Of a stretch of DNA of 35,823 nucleotides, positions 1 to 8,749 are shown piece after piece. The first letter of the stretch is position 1. The number at the start of each line of letters is the position of its first letter. This DNA comes from Gammaproteobacteria bacterium (GTDB taxonomy: Bacteria; Pseudomonadota; Gammaproteobacteria; Acidiferrobacterales; Sulfurifustaceae). Made by a program: the position numbers and the translations under genes. The DNA lies in the NCBI GenBank assembly GCA_016194665.1, contig JACQBD010000090.1:1-35823 (forward strand), in the 5' to 3' direction. The notes under the pieces are model-generated. The model worked only from the letters and a program-made list of their open reading frames with translations. It did no database searches and had not been told where the DNA came from.

Positions 1-2
1 TG

Positions 3-1193
3 GAGCGCGCGGTGGCCATGGTCAAGCGCGCGCGTAATTATACCGACGACGTGGAATTTTCTCCGGAAGACGCCGGCCGTTCGGAAATCGATTTTCTTTG
101 CCGCGTATTAGAAGCCGTGATCAAAGCCGGCGCCGGCACGGTCAATATTCCTGACACCGTCGGCTATAACCTGCCGCATCAGTTCGGCGGGCTTATTAAA
201 ACTTTGCGCGAACGCGTGCCGAATTCGGATAAAGCGATATTCTCGGTTCATTGCCATAACGATTTGGGCCTTGCGGTCGCCAACTCGCTTTCAGCGGTGT
301 TAAACGGCGCGCGCCAAGTGGAGTGCACGATTAACGGTTTGGGTGAACGCGCCGGCAACGCCGCGTTGGAAGAAGTCGTTATGGCGGTGCGCACGCGGCG
401 CGATCTTTTTAGTTGCGACACGCGCATCGACACGACGCAGATTGTTCCGGCCTCGCGTTTGATTTCGAATATCACCGGCTTTCCGGTGCAGCCGAATAAA
501 GCCATCGTCGGCGCCAATGCGTTTGCACACGAATCCGGCATTCATCAAGACGGTGTGATTAAAAAGCGCGAGACTTACGAAATCATGCGCGCCGAAGACG
601 TGGGTTGGTCGGCGAACCGCATGGTGCTCGGCAAACATTCCGGTCGCAATGCGCTTAAAAGCCGGCTTAAGGAATTGGGCATCGATTTCAAAACCGAACA
701 AGAATTGAACGCCACGTTCGAACGTTTCAAAGATCTCGCGGATAAGAAACACGAAATCTTCGATGAGGATTTGCAGGCTCTGGTAACGGAAGCCGACATG
801 GAGCAGGAGAACGAACACTATCGTTTGGTGTCGCTTAAAGTTTGCTCGCAAACCGGGGAAACGCCGTTCGCCGATGTCACGCTTACCGTGAATGGCGCGG
901 AAAAGAAAACCGGCGCGGCCGGCGGCGGACCGGTGGACGCGGCTTTCAAAGCGATCGACAGTATCGTCGGCAGCCGCGGCCAGTTGTTGCTGTACTCGGT
1001 TAACAATATTACCAGCGGCACCGATTCGCAGGGAGAGGTGACGGTGCGTTTGGAACTGGGCGGACGTATTGTCAACGGTCACGGTGCGGATACCGATATT
1101 GTCATCGCTTCCGCCAAGGCGTATCTGAATGCCTTAAATAAACTTATCGTGCCGGCGGAGCGTACGCATCCGCAAGCGGGACAACAGATATAA
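3..1193 (+). CDS. leuA: 2-isopropylmalate synthase, 5'-truncated by window edge
   Basis: Catalyses condensation of acetyl-CoA with 2-oxoisovalerate, the first committed step of leucine synthesis, in the cytoplasm. About 396 codons are visible; the reading frame is open to the left edge, so roughly 120 N-terminal residues lie outside (E. coli LeuA is 523 aa). Visible signatures are the metal-binding HCHND motif in [15 protein letters not shown] and the [14 protein letters not shown] motif of the HMGL-like TIM barrel. Next comes the linker ([21 protein letters not shown]), then the C-terminal leucine-binding regulatory domain, which contains a glycine-rich [16 protein letters not shown] segment. 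Leucine feedback inhibition is therefore expected, by family knowledge. A 12-bp perfect hairpin follows the stop codon. Identification is very secure; only the true start is missing. Confidence 0.97.
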   Translation, partial: ERAVAMVKRARNYTDDVEFSPEDAGRSEIDFLCRVLEAVIKAGAGTVNIPDTVGYNLPHQFGGLIKTLRERVPNSDKAIFSVHCHNDLGLAVANSLSAVLNGARQVECTINGLGERAGNAALEEVVMAVRTRRDLFSCDTRIDTTQIVPASRLISNITGFPVQPNKAIVGANAFAHESGIHQDGVIKKRETYEIMRAEDVGWSANRMVLGKHSGRNALKSRLKELGIDFKTEQELNATFERFKDLADKKHEIFDEDLQALVTEADMEQENEHYRLVSLKVCSQTGETPFADVTLTVNGAEKKTGAAGGGPVDAAFKAIDSIVGSRGQLLLYSVNNITSGTDSQGEVTVRLELGGRIVNGHGADTDIVIASAKAYLNALNKLIVPAERTHPQAGQQI

Positions 1194-1212
1194 CGTTGGG
1201 AAATTCGATAGT

Positions 1213-1250
1213 CCTCGTTGTTCGGCGATAAATGCGCGCGAACAACGAGG
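1213..1250. terminator. Perfect 12-bp hairpin downstream of leuA
   Basis: CCTCGTTGTTCG at 1213-1224 is exactly complementary to CGAACAACGAGG at 1239-1250, with a 14-nt loop. It starts 20 nt after the leuA stop and ends 40 nt before the next gene. There is no T-run after it, so it is not a textbook intrinsic terminator. It may be a Rho-assisted terminator, an mRNA 3'-end stabiliser or a copy of a dispersed repeat. Confidence 0.5.
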
Positions 1251-1289
1251 CTCATCACGCTAAATCGAAGCTAAATCTAGGAATCGTGA

Positions 1290-2165
1290 ATGCATAAGAA
1301 AGGCAGTCGCTTAATTTTTCCCGGATTATTTTTTTGCATTTGTTGGGCATGCATGCCGGGATTTCAGGTTATGGCGGCAGGAAAAAAAGCCGCGAATCAA
1401 CCCCCAGTGGCCGCGGAACCCGGCTGGAAATATCGCATAGCCTTTAAAAATCTTCCCGGCATAGACAACATCGTAGCGGCGCCCGACGGATCGTTGTATG
1501 CCACGCAAGAGTTGGCGCAAGCAGCCGGCAAGGTCATACGCATCCATCGCGGTCAAATAAAAACCGTGCTCGCCGATTTAGATAGAGCGGACGGACTTTT
1601 AATGCGCGGAAAATTTTTATACATTACCGAAGAAACAAACGATGGACGTGTTTTAGAATTCAATCTCACCACCAAAACGCAAAAAATTTTGGCCACGCTG
1701 CGTCATCCGGAAGGCATCGACATGCTTGCCGATGGCAATTTCGTCGTGGCTGAAGACAATGTCAATGGACGTTTAGTGCGCGTGCTTCATGACGGCGGCG
1801 AACCGGTGGAAGTGATATTGGGCGGTTTGAACCGGCCGGAAGGCGTGACGGTGGATACGAAAGGCCAAATCATTTTCGCCGAGACGGCGACCGGACGTGT
1901 GTTGGCGTATAAGGATGGCGAGATAAATGTGATCGTCGATGATTTGGATGAGCCGGATCAAGTCGAGCTGGCGCCAGATGGCGCGCTATGGATCAGCGAA
2001 GACGTAAACGACGGCAGATTGTTGCGCCTGAAGGATGGAACATTGGAAACGGTGTTGTCAGGATTGCGCTCGCCGCAAGGCATCGCTTTCGGTAGCGACG
2101 GCACGATATGGCTAGCCGAACGCGGGCGTCAACGGATATTGGCCATCACCGCGGTGAATGAATGA
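1290..2165 (+). CDS. Secreted SMP-30/NHL-like beta-propeller protein
   Basis: A 291-aa protein with an N-terminal signal peptide (positive MHKKGSR, then a hydrophobic stretch, with probable cleavage around residue 29 after VMA), so probably periplasmic. The mature part is a chain of about 40-residue repeats with recurring patterns such as HPEGIDMLADGNFVVAED, RPEGVTVDTKGQIIFAE, EPDQVELAPDGALWISED and SPQGIAFGSDGTIWLAE. This is typical of six-bladed propellers of the SMP-30/gluconolactonase, NHL or Vgb-lyase type. AGGA at 1279-1282 is spaced 7 nt from the ATG. The substrate cannot be told from sequence; it could be a lactonase or a binding protein. It seems to be a single-gene unit, separated from leuA by the hairpin. 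Confidence 0.75.
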   Translation: MHKKGSRLIFPGLFFCICWACMPGFQVMAAGKKAANQPPVAAEPGWKYRIAFKNLPGIDNIVAAPDGSLYATQELAQAAGKVIRIHRGQIKTVLADLDRADGLLMRGKFLYITEETNDGRVLEFNLTTKTQKILATLRHPEGIDMLADGNFVVAEDNVNGRLVRVLHDGGEPVEVILGGLNRPEGVTVDTKGQIIFAETATGRVLAYKDGEINVIVDDLDEPDQVELAPDGALWISEDVNDGRLLRLKDGTLETVLSGLRSPQGIAFGSDGTIWLAERGRQRILAITAVNE

Positions 2166-2206
2166 CACGCGCTTGTTTTTTCGCCTAGCTTCCGTATGCT
2201 AAGCCT

Positions 2207-2938
2207 ATGAGCACGCAAGAAGTTCAGCGCCAACGCTACCTTGACGCTCTAGGTGTAACGCGTTGGGAATTGCGCCAGGCGGACGCTTCGCCGCCTATAG
2301 CAGTGAGCGCTGTGTCCGATGGTATTTCAACAAATCCCATTCCGGTTAAATCGGGAATTACCGAGAAAACTCCCACGAATGTCGGCGCCATGGATTGGGC
2401 CGATCTGGAAGCGACGGTGCGTGTTTGCACCAAATGCCCGCTGCATGCAACGCGCACCCAAACCGTTTTCGGCGTCGGCAATCGCCAAGCGCATTGGATG
2501 TTCGTCGGCGAAGCACCGGGCGCCGATGAAGACCGGCTCGGCGAACCGTTTGTGGGACGCGCCGGTCAATTGCTGAACGCCATGTTGTTCGCCGCCGGTT
2601 TAAAACGCGAAGAGGTTTATATCGCCAATGTGTTGAAATCGCGCCCGCCGGGAAATCGCGACCCGCAACCGCAAGAAGTAGCGCAGTGCGAGCCTTATCT
2701 CATTCGCCAGATCGAGCTTATACAACCGCGTCTGATCGTCGCGCTCGGGCGCCACGCCGCGCATAGTTTGCTGAAGACCGAAATGGCATTGGCAAAATTG
2801 CGCGGTCAAAAACTGTCGTATCACGGCACGCCGCTGATCGTGACTTATCATCCCGCATATTTACTGCGTAATCCCATCGATAAACGCAAGGTCTGGGAAG
2901 ATTTGTGTTTGGCCAAACGCATTATGGAGCAAGCATGA
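2207..2938 (+). CDS. Family 4 (Fe-S) uracil-DNA glycosylase-like protein
   Basis: A 243-aa protein of the thermophile-type UDG family, which removes uracil from DNA after cytosine deamination. The first ~65 residues are a variable, probably flexible leader. The catalytic core starts with the Fe-S pair CTKC and has motif [21 protein letters not shown], a conserved LIVALG strand, and motif [10 protein letters not shown]. The family's second cysteine pair is normally KCRPP followed 16 residues later by Cys. Here the first member reads KSRPP (codon TCG), while the second Cys (AQCEPYL) is kept, so one of four [4Fe-4S] ligands appears replaced by Ser. The stop overlaps the rimI start by ATGA, indicating translational coupling; udg-rimI neighbourhoods are common in beta- and gammaproteobacteria. 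Confidence 0.9.
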   Translation: MSTQEVQRQRYLDALGVTRWELRQADASPPIAVSAVSDGISTNPIPVKSGITEKTPTNVGAMDWADLEATVRVCTKCPLHATRTQTVFGVGNRQAHWMFVGEAPGADEDRLGEPFVGRAGQLLNAMLFAAGLKREEVYIANVLKSRPPGNRDPQPQEVAQCEPYLIRQIELIQPRLIVALGRHAAHSLLKTEMALAKLRGQKLSYHGTPLIVTYHPAYLLRNPIDKRKVWEDLCLAKRIMEQA

Positions 2939-3411
2939 GCGCCGTGGTTAAGGCTCCGCAGCCTATTCTGCGTCCAATGACGGGGCTCGATTTGGCGGCG
3001 GTAATGGAAACCGAAAATACAGTATACGAATTTCCTTGGACCTTGCCGATTTTTCGCGATTGTTTGCGCGTCGGTTGCCAATGTTACGTTTACGAAAGCG
3101 ATCAAGGCATCGTCGGTCACGGCATTATGTCCGTGGCCGTGGGCGAATGTCATATTTTAAATATCTGCATTCATCCAAAATATCAGCGGCGCGGACTGGG
3201 CGAGGGCATGGTGTATTTTTTGCTCGACATGGCCAAGCTTAAAAAAGCGCGCGTGGCATTGCTTGAAGTGCGCGCTTCCAATTCCGCGGCTTACCAGCTA
3301 TACACTAAAATCGGTTTCGACGAAGTGGGCTTACGCAAAAACTATTACCCCGCGCGCCAGGGACGCGAAGACGCCATCATTCTTGCGAAAGATTTAACCG
3401 TTGGCAGTTAA
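2935..3411 (+). CDS. rimI: Ribosomal protein S18 alanine N-acetyltransferase
   Basis: GNAT-family acetyltransferase of 158 aa (E. coli RimI 148 aa) that transfers acetyl from acetyl-CoA to the N-terminal alanine of S18. Visible features are the substrate-side PWTLPIFRDCL segment, the core strand HILNICIHPKYQ, the acetyl-CoA pyrophosphate loop QRRGLGEGM, and the LLEVRASNSAAYQLYTKIGF motif typical of RimI. I chose ATG 2935, inside the stop of the upstream glycosylase gene (ATGA overlap), because a longer frame beginning at 2905 only adds residues antiparallel to no known homology. The two genes form a short operon. The convergent protease gene begins only 14 nt beyond the stop. Confidence 0.92.
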   Translation: MSAVVKAPQPILRPMTGLDLAAVMETENTVYEFPWTLPIFRDCLRVGCQCYVYESDQGIVGHGIMSVAVGECHILNICIHPKYQRRGLGEGMVYFLLDMAKLKKARVALLEVRASNSAAYQLYTKIGFDEVGLRKNYYPARQGREDAIILAKDLTVGS

Positions 3412-3425
3412 GCGCGAATTTTGAA

Positions 3426-4214
3426 TTAAGGTTTGGTTGCGGTTTTTTTATATTCCGTATCGGCTTGCGGAAGCAGACCTTCAAGTTGGCTAATGCGCTT
3501 TTCGTCGAGCGGATGGGTGCTGAGGAACGCCACCGGTTTGCCGCCGCCGTGTGTTTTATTGTATTCGGAAAAGCGTTTCCAAAACGCCACCGCCTCGTGC
3601 GGATCGTATCCGGCGCGCGCCATGTATAGTAAACCTAAATGATCGGCCTCTAATTCTTGATCGCGCGAATGCGGCAGCGCCACACCGAGACCGTAAGCTT
3701 GCTGAATTAATGCGCGATTGGTTTCGGATGTACGACCCAGCGCTGCTTCTCCGAGTATTTGAAATAAGGCGTCTTGCGACATGCGTTCGGCGCCATGTCG
3801 TGCTACGGCATGCGCGACTTCATGGCCGATCACCGTGGCCAGACCGGCATCGTCCTTAGTGATCGGGAGTATGCCGCTGAAAACACCCACCTTACCGCCC
3901 GGAAGACAAAATGCATTCGGCACATCGGGTTTATCGAACAATACAAATTCCCACTGGGCGTTCGCCATCGGCGCCACTGCCGCGATGCGTTGCCCTACGC
4001 GTTGTAATTGTGCGTTGCCGGCCGGATCCTTGGAAATGGGCGTTGATTTTTTAAGTTTATCGAATTCTTGCGAGCCCATCTGTGCTTCTTGGGCAGGATT
4101 AACCAGAAGAAGTTGAGAGCGGCCGGTTTCGGGCACCGCAGAGCAGGCGGCCAGGAGCGTGCATAAAATAAAAATGCTTGGATTAATTTTTAATATTTTT
4201 GGATTGAATGTCAT
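3426..4214 (-). CDS. M48-family metalloprotease, outer-membrane lipoprotein type
   Basis: A 262-aa protein resembling LoiP/YcaL-type M48 peptidases of the periplasmic face. The N-terminus carries a lipoprotein signal ending in the lipobox LLAAC (Cys about residue 24), predicting lipidation. The zinc site is HEVAH (about residue 131 from this start), with the downstream glutamate ligand in ELEADHLG. The STHPLDEKRI motif near the C-terminus is also typical of the family. The usual job is turnover of misfolded or mis-assembled envelope proteins. ATG at 4214 is preferred; an in-frame TTG at 4223 lies too close to the possible AGGGA ribosome site. Transcription converges with rimI, and no clear terminator is visible in the 14-nt gap. 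Confidence 0.9.
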   Translation of the reverse strand: MTFNPKILKINPSIFILCTLLAACSAVPETGRSQLLLVNPAQEAQMGSQEFDKLKKSTPISKDPAGNAQLQRVGQRIAAVAPMANAQWEFVLFDKPDVPNAFCLPGGKVGVFSGILPITKDDAGLATVIGHEVAHAVARHGAERMSQDALFQILGEAALGRTSETNRALIQQAYGLGVALPHSRDQELEADHLGLLYMARAGYDPHEAVAFWKRFSEYNKTHGGGKPVAFLSTHPLDEKRISQLEGLLPQADTEYKKTATKP

Positions 4215-4314
4215 GATCGTCAATTTCCCTGAATCGTTTTTAGTGGTGATAAGTAGCAGTGAAATATCAGTTTTCCCGCTAGAATGCCATGGGGTGAATA
4301 CCTAGGAGCCCATT

Positions 4315-4845
4315 GTGTCGGAAAATAAAAAGCTTATCTATCATGGAAAAATTATCGATTTGTATCTTGAAAAAGTAGCCTTGCCTAATGGCGCGCTAGC
4401 CGAATTGGAAATTGTACATCATCCGGGCGGAGCCGCCGTGGTGGCATTGGATGGGAATAATCTTGTATGCATGTTGCGGCAATATCGATACGCCGCCGGT
4501 GGATGGTGCTGGGAATTGCCTGCGGGTAAACTCGAAAATACCGAGCCTCCGTTGAAAACCGCGCAACGCGAATTAGCGGAAGAGGCCGGCGTGGAAGCGG
4601 CACGCTGGCAAAGCTTAGGGAAAATTGTCAGTTCGCCGGGCGTGTTTACCGAAATTGTCCATCTATTTTTGGCGCGTGATTTAACCGGCGTGGCGGCGCG
4701 TCCGGAGGAGCACGAGCTGATCGAAATTCATTGGATGCCGCTTGCCCAGGCGCTGGCATGGGCGCATAGCGGCGTTATCACGGACGCGAAAACCTTGGCC
4801 GGTCTTTTGCGGATTCAGAAACTAGACGGCATCAACGTTAGTTGA
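4315..4845 (+). CDS. NUDIX hydrolase, ADP-ribose pyrophosphatase-like
   Basis: A 176-aa cytoplasmic hydrolase of nucleoside diphosphates linked to another moiety. The Nudix box is complete and fits GX5EX7REUXEEXGU exactly (starting GKLENTE and ending RELAEEAGV). The preceding VRQYR-like segment (MLRQYRYAAGGWCWELPAG) and the 'SPGVFTEIVHLFLARDL' stretch are typical of the ADP-ribose pyrophosphatase (NudF-like) group. Translation starts at GTG 4315, supported by AGGAG at 4303-4307 seven nt upstream. The substrate assignment is by family only; GDP-mannose or other ADP-sugars are alternatives. The gene converges with the PDC-sensor gene, 14 nt away. Confidence 0.9.
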   Translation: MSENKKLIYHGKIIDLYLEKVALPNGALAELEIVHHPGGAAVVALDGNNLVCMLRQYRYAAGGWCWELPAGKLENTEPPLKTAQRELAEEAGVEAARWQSLGKIVSSPGVFTEIVHLFLARDLTGVAARPEEHELIEIHWMPLAQALAWAHSGVITDAKTLAGLLRIQKLDGINVS

Positions 4846-4859
4846 AAATAAAACCATTA

Positions 4860-5831
4860 TTATTTGGAGCGCTTCACGTCGGCGCGCGTATTGAGTGTGC
4901 CCAGCCAAAATGACAGATCCTTTTGCAAAAATTCATCCGCCGGCATGTAATGCGAGCCATCGCAAGAAAAGGTGAGGCCCACCAGACCGTTGATAATATT
5001 GATCGAGCTCGATCGCAAGTAAAGTGTTTCATCGGCGAAGCGCAAGGATTTAAATTCATCGAGAATATGATGTATTTGTTCCGGCGTAATTTTTGCATTG
5101 GCAGGATACGCGCATACAGGGTAGGTAAGGCAAATATCCGGATTAATGACCTCGTCCACGCCATGCAGACGGTAATTGTAAGGATCGTCGAACAGCCACA
5201 GCGAACAACGACCGCTTGAGAAATGAATCTTGCTGTGAAACACGCCATGCTGTGTCATGAGTCGATAAATCAGATCGAGCGCACTGTCGATGTGCGTGTC
5301 CAGCAAACTGGGCGTGCGCTCTTGCATAAACACCGTGCCGCGCACCGCCGGGTCGCCGCGGAATTGCTGCCAGTGCATTTCGGGAGCGGTCAAGTGCGCG
5401 TCTTGCAATAAATCGGCTACCGCGAAATCGGCGGCGATAAATCCAAGCAGGTTATTATTTTTGCTGACGGCTTGCAGAGCAGTGATGCATTGTTTGGGAA
5501 CATATTGGCTCATGTATACCGAAGACAGCATCACGCCTTTAAAGGGCAAGTGGTTTTTGAGATAAGGCCGTTGCGATAAATCGCGTCCGCGCCAGCTGGG
5601 ATCGATGCTATCGGCTTGGACCATGGAAGAAATTTCAATGCCATTGATATCCCAGGCGTACAGCAAATGACAGTGCGGAATATTTTTGATCGCATCCTGT
5701 AGAATACGGTCGAGCGCGTCGGCTTGCGGCCAGATGGCGGCGCAATCGCGACTGATGCTTCCCATGGGTTCGCTAATGGCGTCGGCCAAGGCGGCCTTTT
5801 TAGTCAGAATGGCTTGTTGAATAAATGACAT
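4860..5831 (-). CDS. Soluble PDC/Cache sensor-domain protein
   Basis: A 323-aa protein with no signal peptide or membrane helix, so apparently cytoplasmic. Residues ~50-145 look like a PDC/dCache ligand-binding fold: a GIEISSMV strand, GRDLSQRPYLKNHL (the RPY pattern that follows the sensor strand), SSVYMSQYVPKQCITALQAV, and NLLGFIAADFAV. The remainder (~150-323) is not recognised; it contains HFSSGRCSLWLFDDPYNYRLHGVDEV and ends in a helical segment. Most Cache domains are extracytoplasmic parts of chemoreceptors or kinases, so a stand-alone cytoplasmic version without an output domain is unusual. It is divergent from the nitroreductase gene with 58-70 nt between starts. Confidence 0.7.
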   Translation of the reverse strand: MSFIQQAILTKKAALADAISEPMGSISRDCAAIWPQADALDRILQDAIKNIPHCHLLYAWDINGIEISSMVQADSIDPSWRGRDLSQRPYLKNHLPFKGVMLSSVYMSQYVPKQCITALQAVSKNNNLLGFIAADFAVADLLQDAHLTAPEMHWQQFRGDPAVRGTVFMQERTPSLLDTHIDSALDLIYRLMTQHGVFHSKIHFSSGRCSLWLFDDPYNYRLHGVDEVINPDICLTYPVCAYPANAKITPEQIHHILDEFKSLRFADETLYLRSSSINIINGLVGLTFSCDGSHYMPADEFLQKDLSFWLGTLNTRADVKRSK

Positions 5832-5901
5832 GTATTCCTTTGATTTTTATCGAGCAGATCTGAATGCGGTTTAATAGTTTATTTAAAAGATGGAGATGAT
5901 G

Positions 5902-6498
5902 ATGAGCAATAAAATTCTTAGCGATGAGGCACTCAATACCTTATTTCGTTCCGCGCGCAGTCATAATGCATGGATTGATAAGCCTGTCTCCGACGATCAG
6001 TTGCATCAGCTATATGAGTTAATGAAATGGGGACCAACCAGTGCCAATTGTACACCCGCGCGCATCATTTTCGTACGTAGTGAAAAAGCCAAGGCGCGTC
6101 TTAAACCATATCTTGATGACGGCAATGTTAAAAAGTCGATGACCGCGCCGGTGGTCGCGATTATCGGCATGGATATGGAATTTTATGAGAAGCTTCCTAA
6201 ACTTTTTCCACACAATTTGGAAGCGCGTTCATGGTTTGCGGGCAAACCAGATAAAATTCATGAAACTGCTTTTCGCAATAGCACCTTGCAAGGCGCTTAT
6301 TTTATTTTGGCGGCAAGAAGTTTGGGTTTGGATTGTGGGCCCATGTCGGGTTTCGACGCCAAAAAGTTGGACGCCGAATTTTTTCCTGATGGGAAAATTA
6401 AGTCTAACTTTATTTGCGCCATCGGTTATGGCGACGCCAGCAAACTTTTTCCGCGGGGAAATCGCCTCAGTTTTGAGGAAGCTTGCCAAATTCTCTAA
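5902..6498 (+). CDS. Nitroreductase-family protein, RutE/HadB-like (malonic semialdehyde reductase type)
   Basis: A 198-aa FMN-dependent oxidoreductase. Diagnostic segments are the N-terminal [17 protein letters not shown] (phosphate/FMN contacts), the [17 protein letters not shown] motif, the [19 protein letters not shown] helix, and [12 protein letters not shown] with [11 protein letters not shown]. These match the RutE/YcdJ/HadB subgroup, which reduces malonic semialdehyde to 3-hydroxypropionate in pyrimidine degradation. No other rut genes are in the window, so the physiological substrate is open. Several in-frame ATGs occur at 5890, 5896, 5899 and 5902; GGAG at 5892-5895 fits ATG 5902 best (6-nt spacing). 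The gene stands alone. Confidence 0.88.
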   Translation: MSNKILSDEALNTLFRSARSHNAWIDKPVSDDQLHQLYELMKWGPTSANCTPARIIFVRSEKAKARLKPYLDDGNVKKSMTAPVVAIIGMDMEFYEKLPKLFPHNLEARSWFAGKPDKIHETAFRNSTLQGAYFILAARSLGLDCGPMSGFDAKKLDAEFFPDGKIKSNFICAIGYGDASKLFPRGNRLSFEEACQIL

Positions 6499-6718
6499 AG
6501 TCTTCCTTTAGCTACTGGCGCTAATACGAAGACAAGCTTAAGGCTAAAATGCCTTCGCTTTCTGTGTTTCTAATCGAAAGTCCGCCTGTTTTGTTAGCTT
6601 TGCTGCTGAAATACGTGATAGATCTGAGCTCAAGCCGCGTTTCCTGGCATATTCCTTGCTTTTACCTAAGCTTAAGTAGTGGGCTTATTGAATATACAGG
6701 GGATTTAGTGAAAATATC

Positions 6719-7915
6719 ATGAGCGTCATTAAAACATTTCCGGGCGTGGTTGGGTTTTACGTGCTGACCTCCCAAGGCCAACTGGGTTTTTACGACCAGG
6801 ACAAAAAATTTGTCGTGGACGCCAAGTTAACGGAAGTATTTGCTGCTTATCTCCAGCAGTATCTAAAAATATACGAAAAAAACCCTGATCAAGAAAATTT
6901 CCGACTGGCGCTTATTTACAGCTCGCAAGAGAAAAAACCGTGGGGCTCGGAAACTCTTTTTCTGGAAAAAAATATTGTTCGCCGACTCTACCCCGTTACC
7001 GGCACGGTGACTGAAGATCTGACTTCTTTCCAAACGAAAAATCGCGCCAAAAGTATTTATCGCGGCATGGAGCTTTTCCTTGAGTATCAAGATAGCGCTA
7101 CGCCGAATATGCCGATTTATTGTCCGGTGCTGTACGACCGCGGAACGGCTTTGGATGATTACGGACCCTCCTTGGATCGACCGGTGACCTCGGTTGACCG
7201 GGATACATCCGTCATCGAGGTGATTAATATACTGGCCGGCATTCCCGTGGCGCGACGATTTGCTTCAGAAATAACGATTCTCAAAGAAAAAATATACCAA
7301 GGGATCGTGAAAAAGGGCATGCGTAAATCGACAGAGTTTACGTTGATTGAAGACGTCCGACGCAACGTGACTACTCCTATCACCACCGAAGTCAAGGCTG
7401 GCGATTCTTACGGTCACGCCGATAAGCGCAGCGATCGCCGTGTTACTTTGGATTCACAGACCGATGGAAAAAACCTGGTTTCAGGCACAGGCATGAGTCA
7501 TGATGCATTGATCAAAAATATTGCCGCGTCGCTGATAGGGCAACCTGAGCCGGCCACTGCCACGATATTTAAAGCCTTTGCCAAGTTCCGCGATGTAGAT
7601 CACTCAAAACTCGAAGCGCTCGCGGAAAAATGCCTTATATATAAGGCTCCGCCCGGTACGCAACTGTTGGAGCGCGGGACTAAGGATACGATGAATCTTT
7701 ATTTACTCGAAGGCAGTGTGCAATTAATAGCTGCCGATGGCGGCGTGAAATTTATCGAGGGTGGTACTCCCACAGCACAAAATCCAGTTTCATCTCTCAA
7801 GCCGCGTATGTACACGGTTACTGCTTTTACCCGCGTGGCATTTTTATGGATCGATGACAAATTGGTTGAAGAAATTCTTCAGGCTAAGTCAGCGCTTCGA
7901 CGCGGCACGGTATAA
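6719..7915 (+). CDS. Unrecognised N-terminal region fused to a cNMP-binding-like domain
   Basis: A 398-aa soluble protein. Residues ~295-385 resemble a cyclic-nucleotide-binding (CRP-type) beta-barrel: LIYKAPPGTQLLERG, then TMNLYLLEGSVQLIAADGG, and MYTVTAFTRVAFLWIDD. The phosphate-binding cassette with Gly-Glu and Arg that contacts cAMP is not recognisable. Its place is taken by a proline- and serine-rich stretch (GGTPTAQNPVSSLKP), so cAMP binding is doubtful. There is no C-terminal helix-turn-helix. The first ~290 residues (starting FPGVVGFYVLTSQGQLGFYD) match no family I know; a strand-rich start suggests a small sensory domain. AGGGGA lies about 12-15 nt upstream of the start, a weak spacing. 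It has no operon partner. Confidence 0.65.
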   Translation: MSVIKTFPGVVGFYVLTSQGQLGFYDQDKKFVVDAKLTEVFAAYLQQYLKIYEKNPDQENFRLALIYSSQEKKPWGSETLFLEKNIVRRLYPVTGTVTEDLTSFQTKNRAKSIYRGMELFLEYQDSATPNMPIYCPVLYDRGTALDDYGPSLDRPVTSVDRDTSVIEVINILAGIPVARRFASEITILKEKIYQGIVKKGMRKSTEFTLIEDVRRNVTTPITTEVKAGDSYGHADKRSDRRVTLDSQTDGKNLVSGTGMSHDALIKNIAASLIGQPEPATATIFKAFAKFRDVDHSKLEALAEKCLIYKAPPGTQLLERGTKDTMNLYLLEGSVQLIAADGGVKFIEGGTPTAQNPVSSLKPRMYTVTAFTRVAFLWIDDKLVEEILQAKSALRRGTV

Positions 7916-7982
7916 TTTTAGTTTTAATTTTTTTATCCCCATTTTTTTAAATATCGTCGTGCCCACCGCGTAGGGAAAAATT

Positions 7983-8558
7983 TTATTCAAAAGGCGCGCC
8001 CACGGGATTGCGCATACGTTCGAGGATCATCGCGCGCACCGCTGCACGCCGTTTTTCGCGCGCCACCGCTGCTGCTAAAATTTGTTGCTGGCGTTTTGCT
8101 TCCTCATCCTCAGCCGGGGCTTGCGCTACCACCGCCGGAACGGCTACAGGCGCGGGAGCCTTAATGTTTTTGAGGGGGGCAGGAGCTTTTTGACGTTTTT
8201 CAATGGACGGAGACGATCTTTGAACTGGCGCAATAGAAGCTTTGATAATAGCTTCAGCAGCTTGATCTTTCTTTACGTCGGCTTCGATTTCCGGACGCAT
8301 GCTCAGCTTTCTTTTGGCCATCGGGTCGCCGCGTTCGGCTGCTTTCGCATACCACTTAAAGGCCTCATCGACATTTTGTTTGGTACCGAGTCCTTGTTCG
8401 TGCATTTCGCCCAGATAATATTGCGCGCGGGCATCGCCTTTTTCAGCCAGCGTCATTTGCACTTGGAATAAGCGTTGGTCGGCATCTTCAAGATTGCCGG
8501 CAAATGCCGATAGGCTTGCGATAATAAATAATAAATAGCTGATAGCTTTGATTGCCAT
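7983..8558 (-). CDS. Periplasmic Sel1-repeat protein
   Basis: A 191-aa protein with a signal peptide (MAIKAISYLLFIIASLSAFA, cleavage after AFA). One clear Sel1-like repeat follows at ~43-80: ARAQYYLGEMHEQGLGTKQ then NVDEAFKWYAKAAERGDPMA. Such helical repeats mediate protein-protein contact. The C-terminal half is low complexity, rich in Ala, Pro, Lys and Gln, followed by an Arg-rich helix (REKRRAAVRAMILERMR). Start ATG 8558 is chosen because GGAG lies 6 nt upstream; an ATG at 8582 has no ribosome site and would spoil the signal peptide. No partner is evident from neighbours. Confidence 0.8.
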   Translation of the reverse strand: MAIKAISYLLFIIASLSAFAGNLEDADQRLFQVQMTLAEKGDARAQYYLGEMHEQGLGTKQNVDEAFKWYAKAAERGDPMAKRKLSMRPEIEADVKKDQAAEAIIKASIAPVQRSSPSIEKRQKAPAPLKNIKAPAPVAVPAVVAQAPAEDEEAKRQQQILAAAVAREKRRAAVRAMILERMRNPVGAPFE

Positions 8559-8749
8559 GACTAACTCCCGAATTAATCTCATGCATCCTTAATATAAAAA
8601 ATAGACCATATTGATCTATTTAGGTATGCCTGTTTTATGCCAACACTGCGCCAAACATCGGCTATTTCTGCCCGCATATCCTTAATGGCTGATAAATAAG
8701 CGAAATGGACGGAAAAATAACTTGTCAGTTTAGCTAGTTTAGACGGGTT

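Noticed and set aside
300-1082. Long reverse-strand frame (260 codons) inside leuA
   Set aside because: It is the antisense shadow of leuA: no ribosome site, no recognisable domain, and composition that follows the sense gene's codons.
2905-2935. Earlier rimI start giving ten extra residues
   Set aside because: The ATGA overlap at 2935 gives a family-like N-terminus; the longer version would overlap udg by 34 nt without need.
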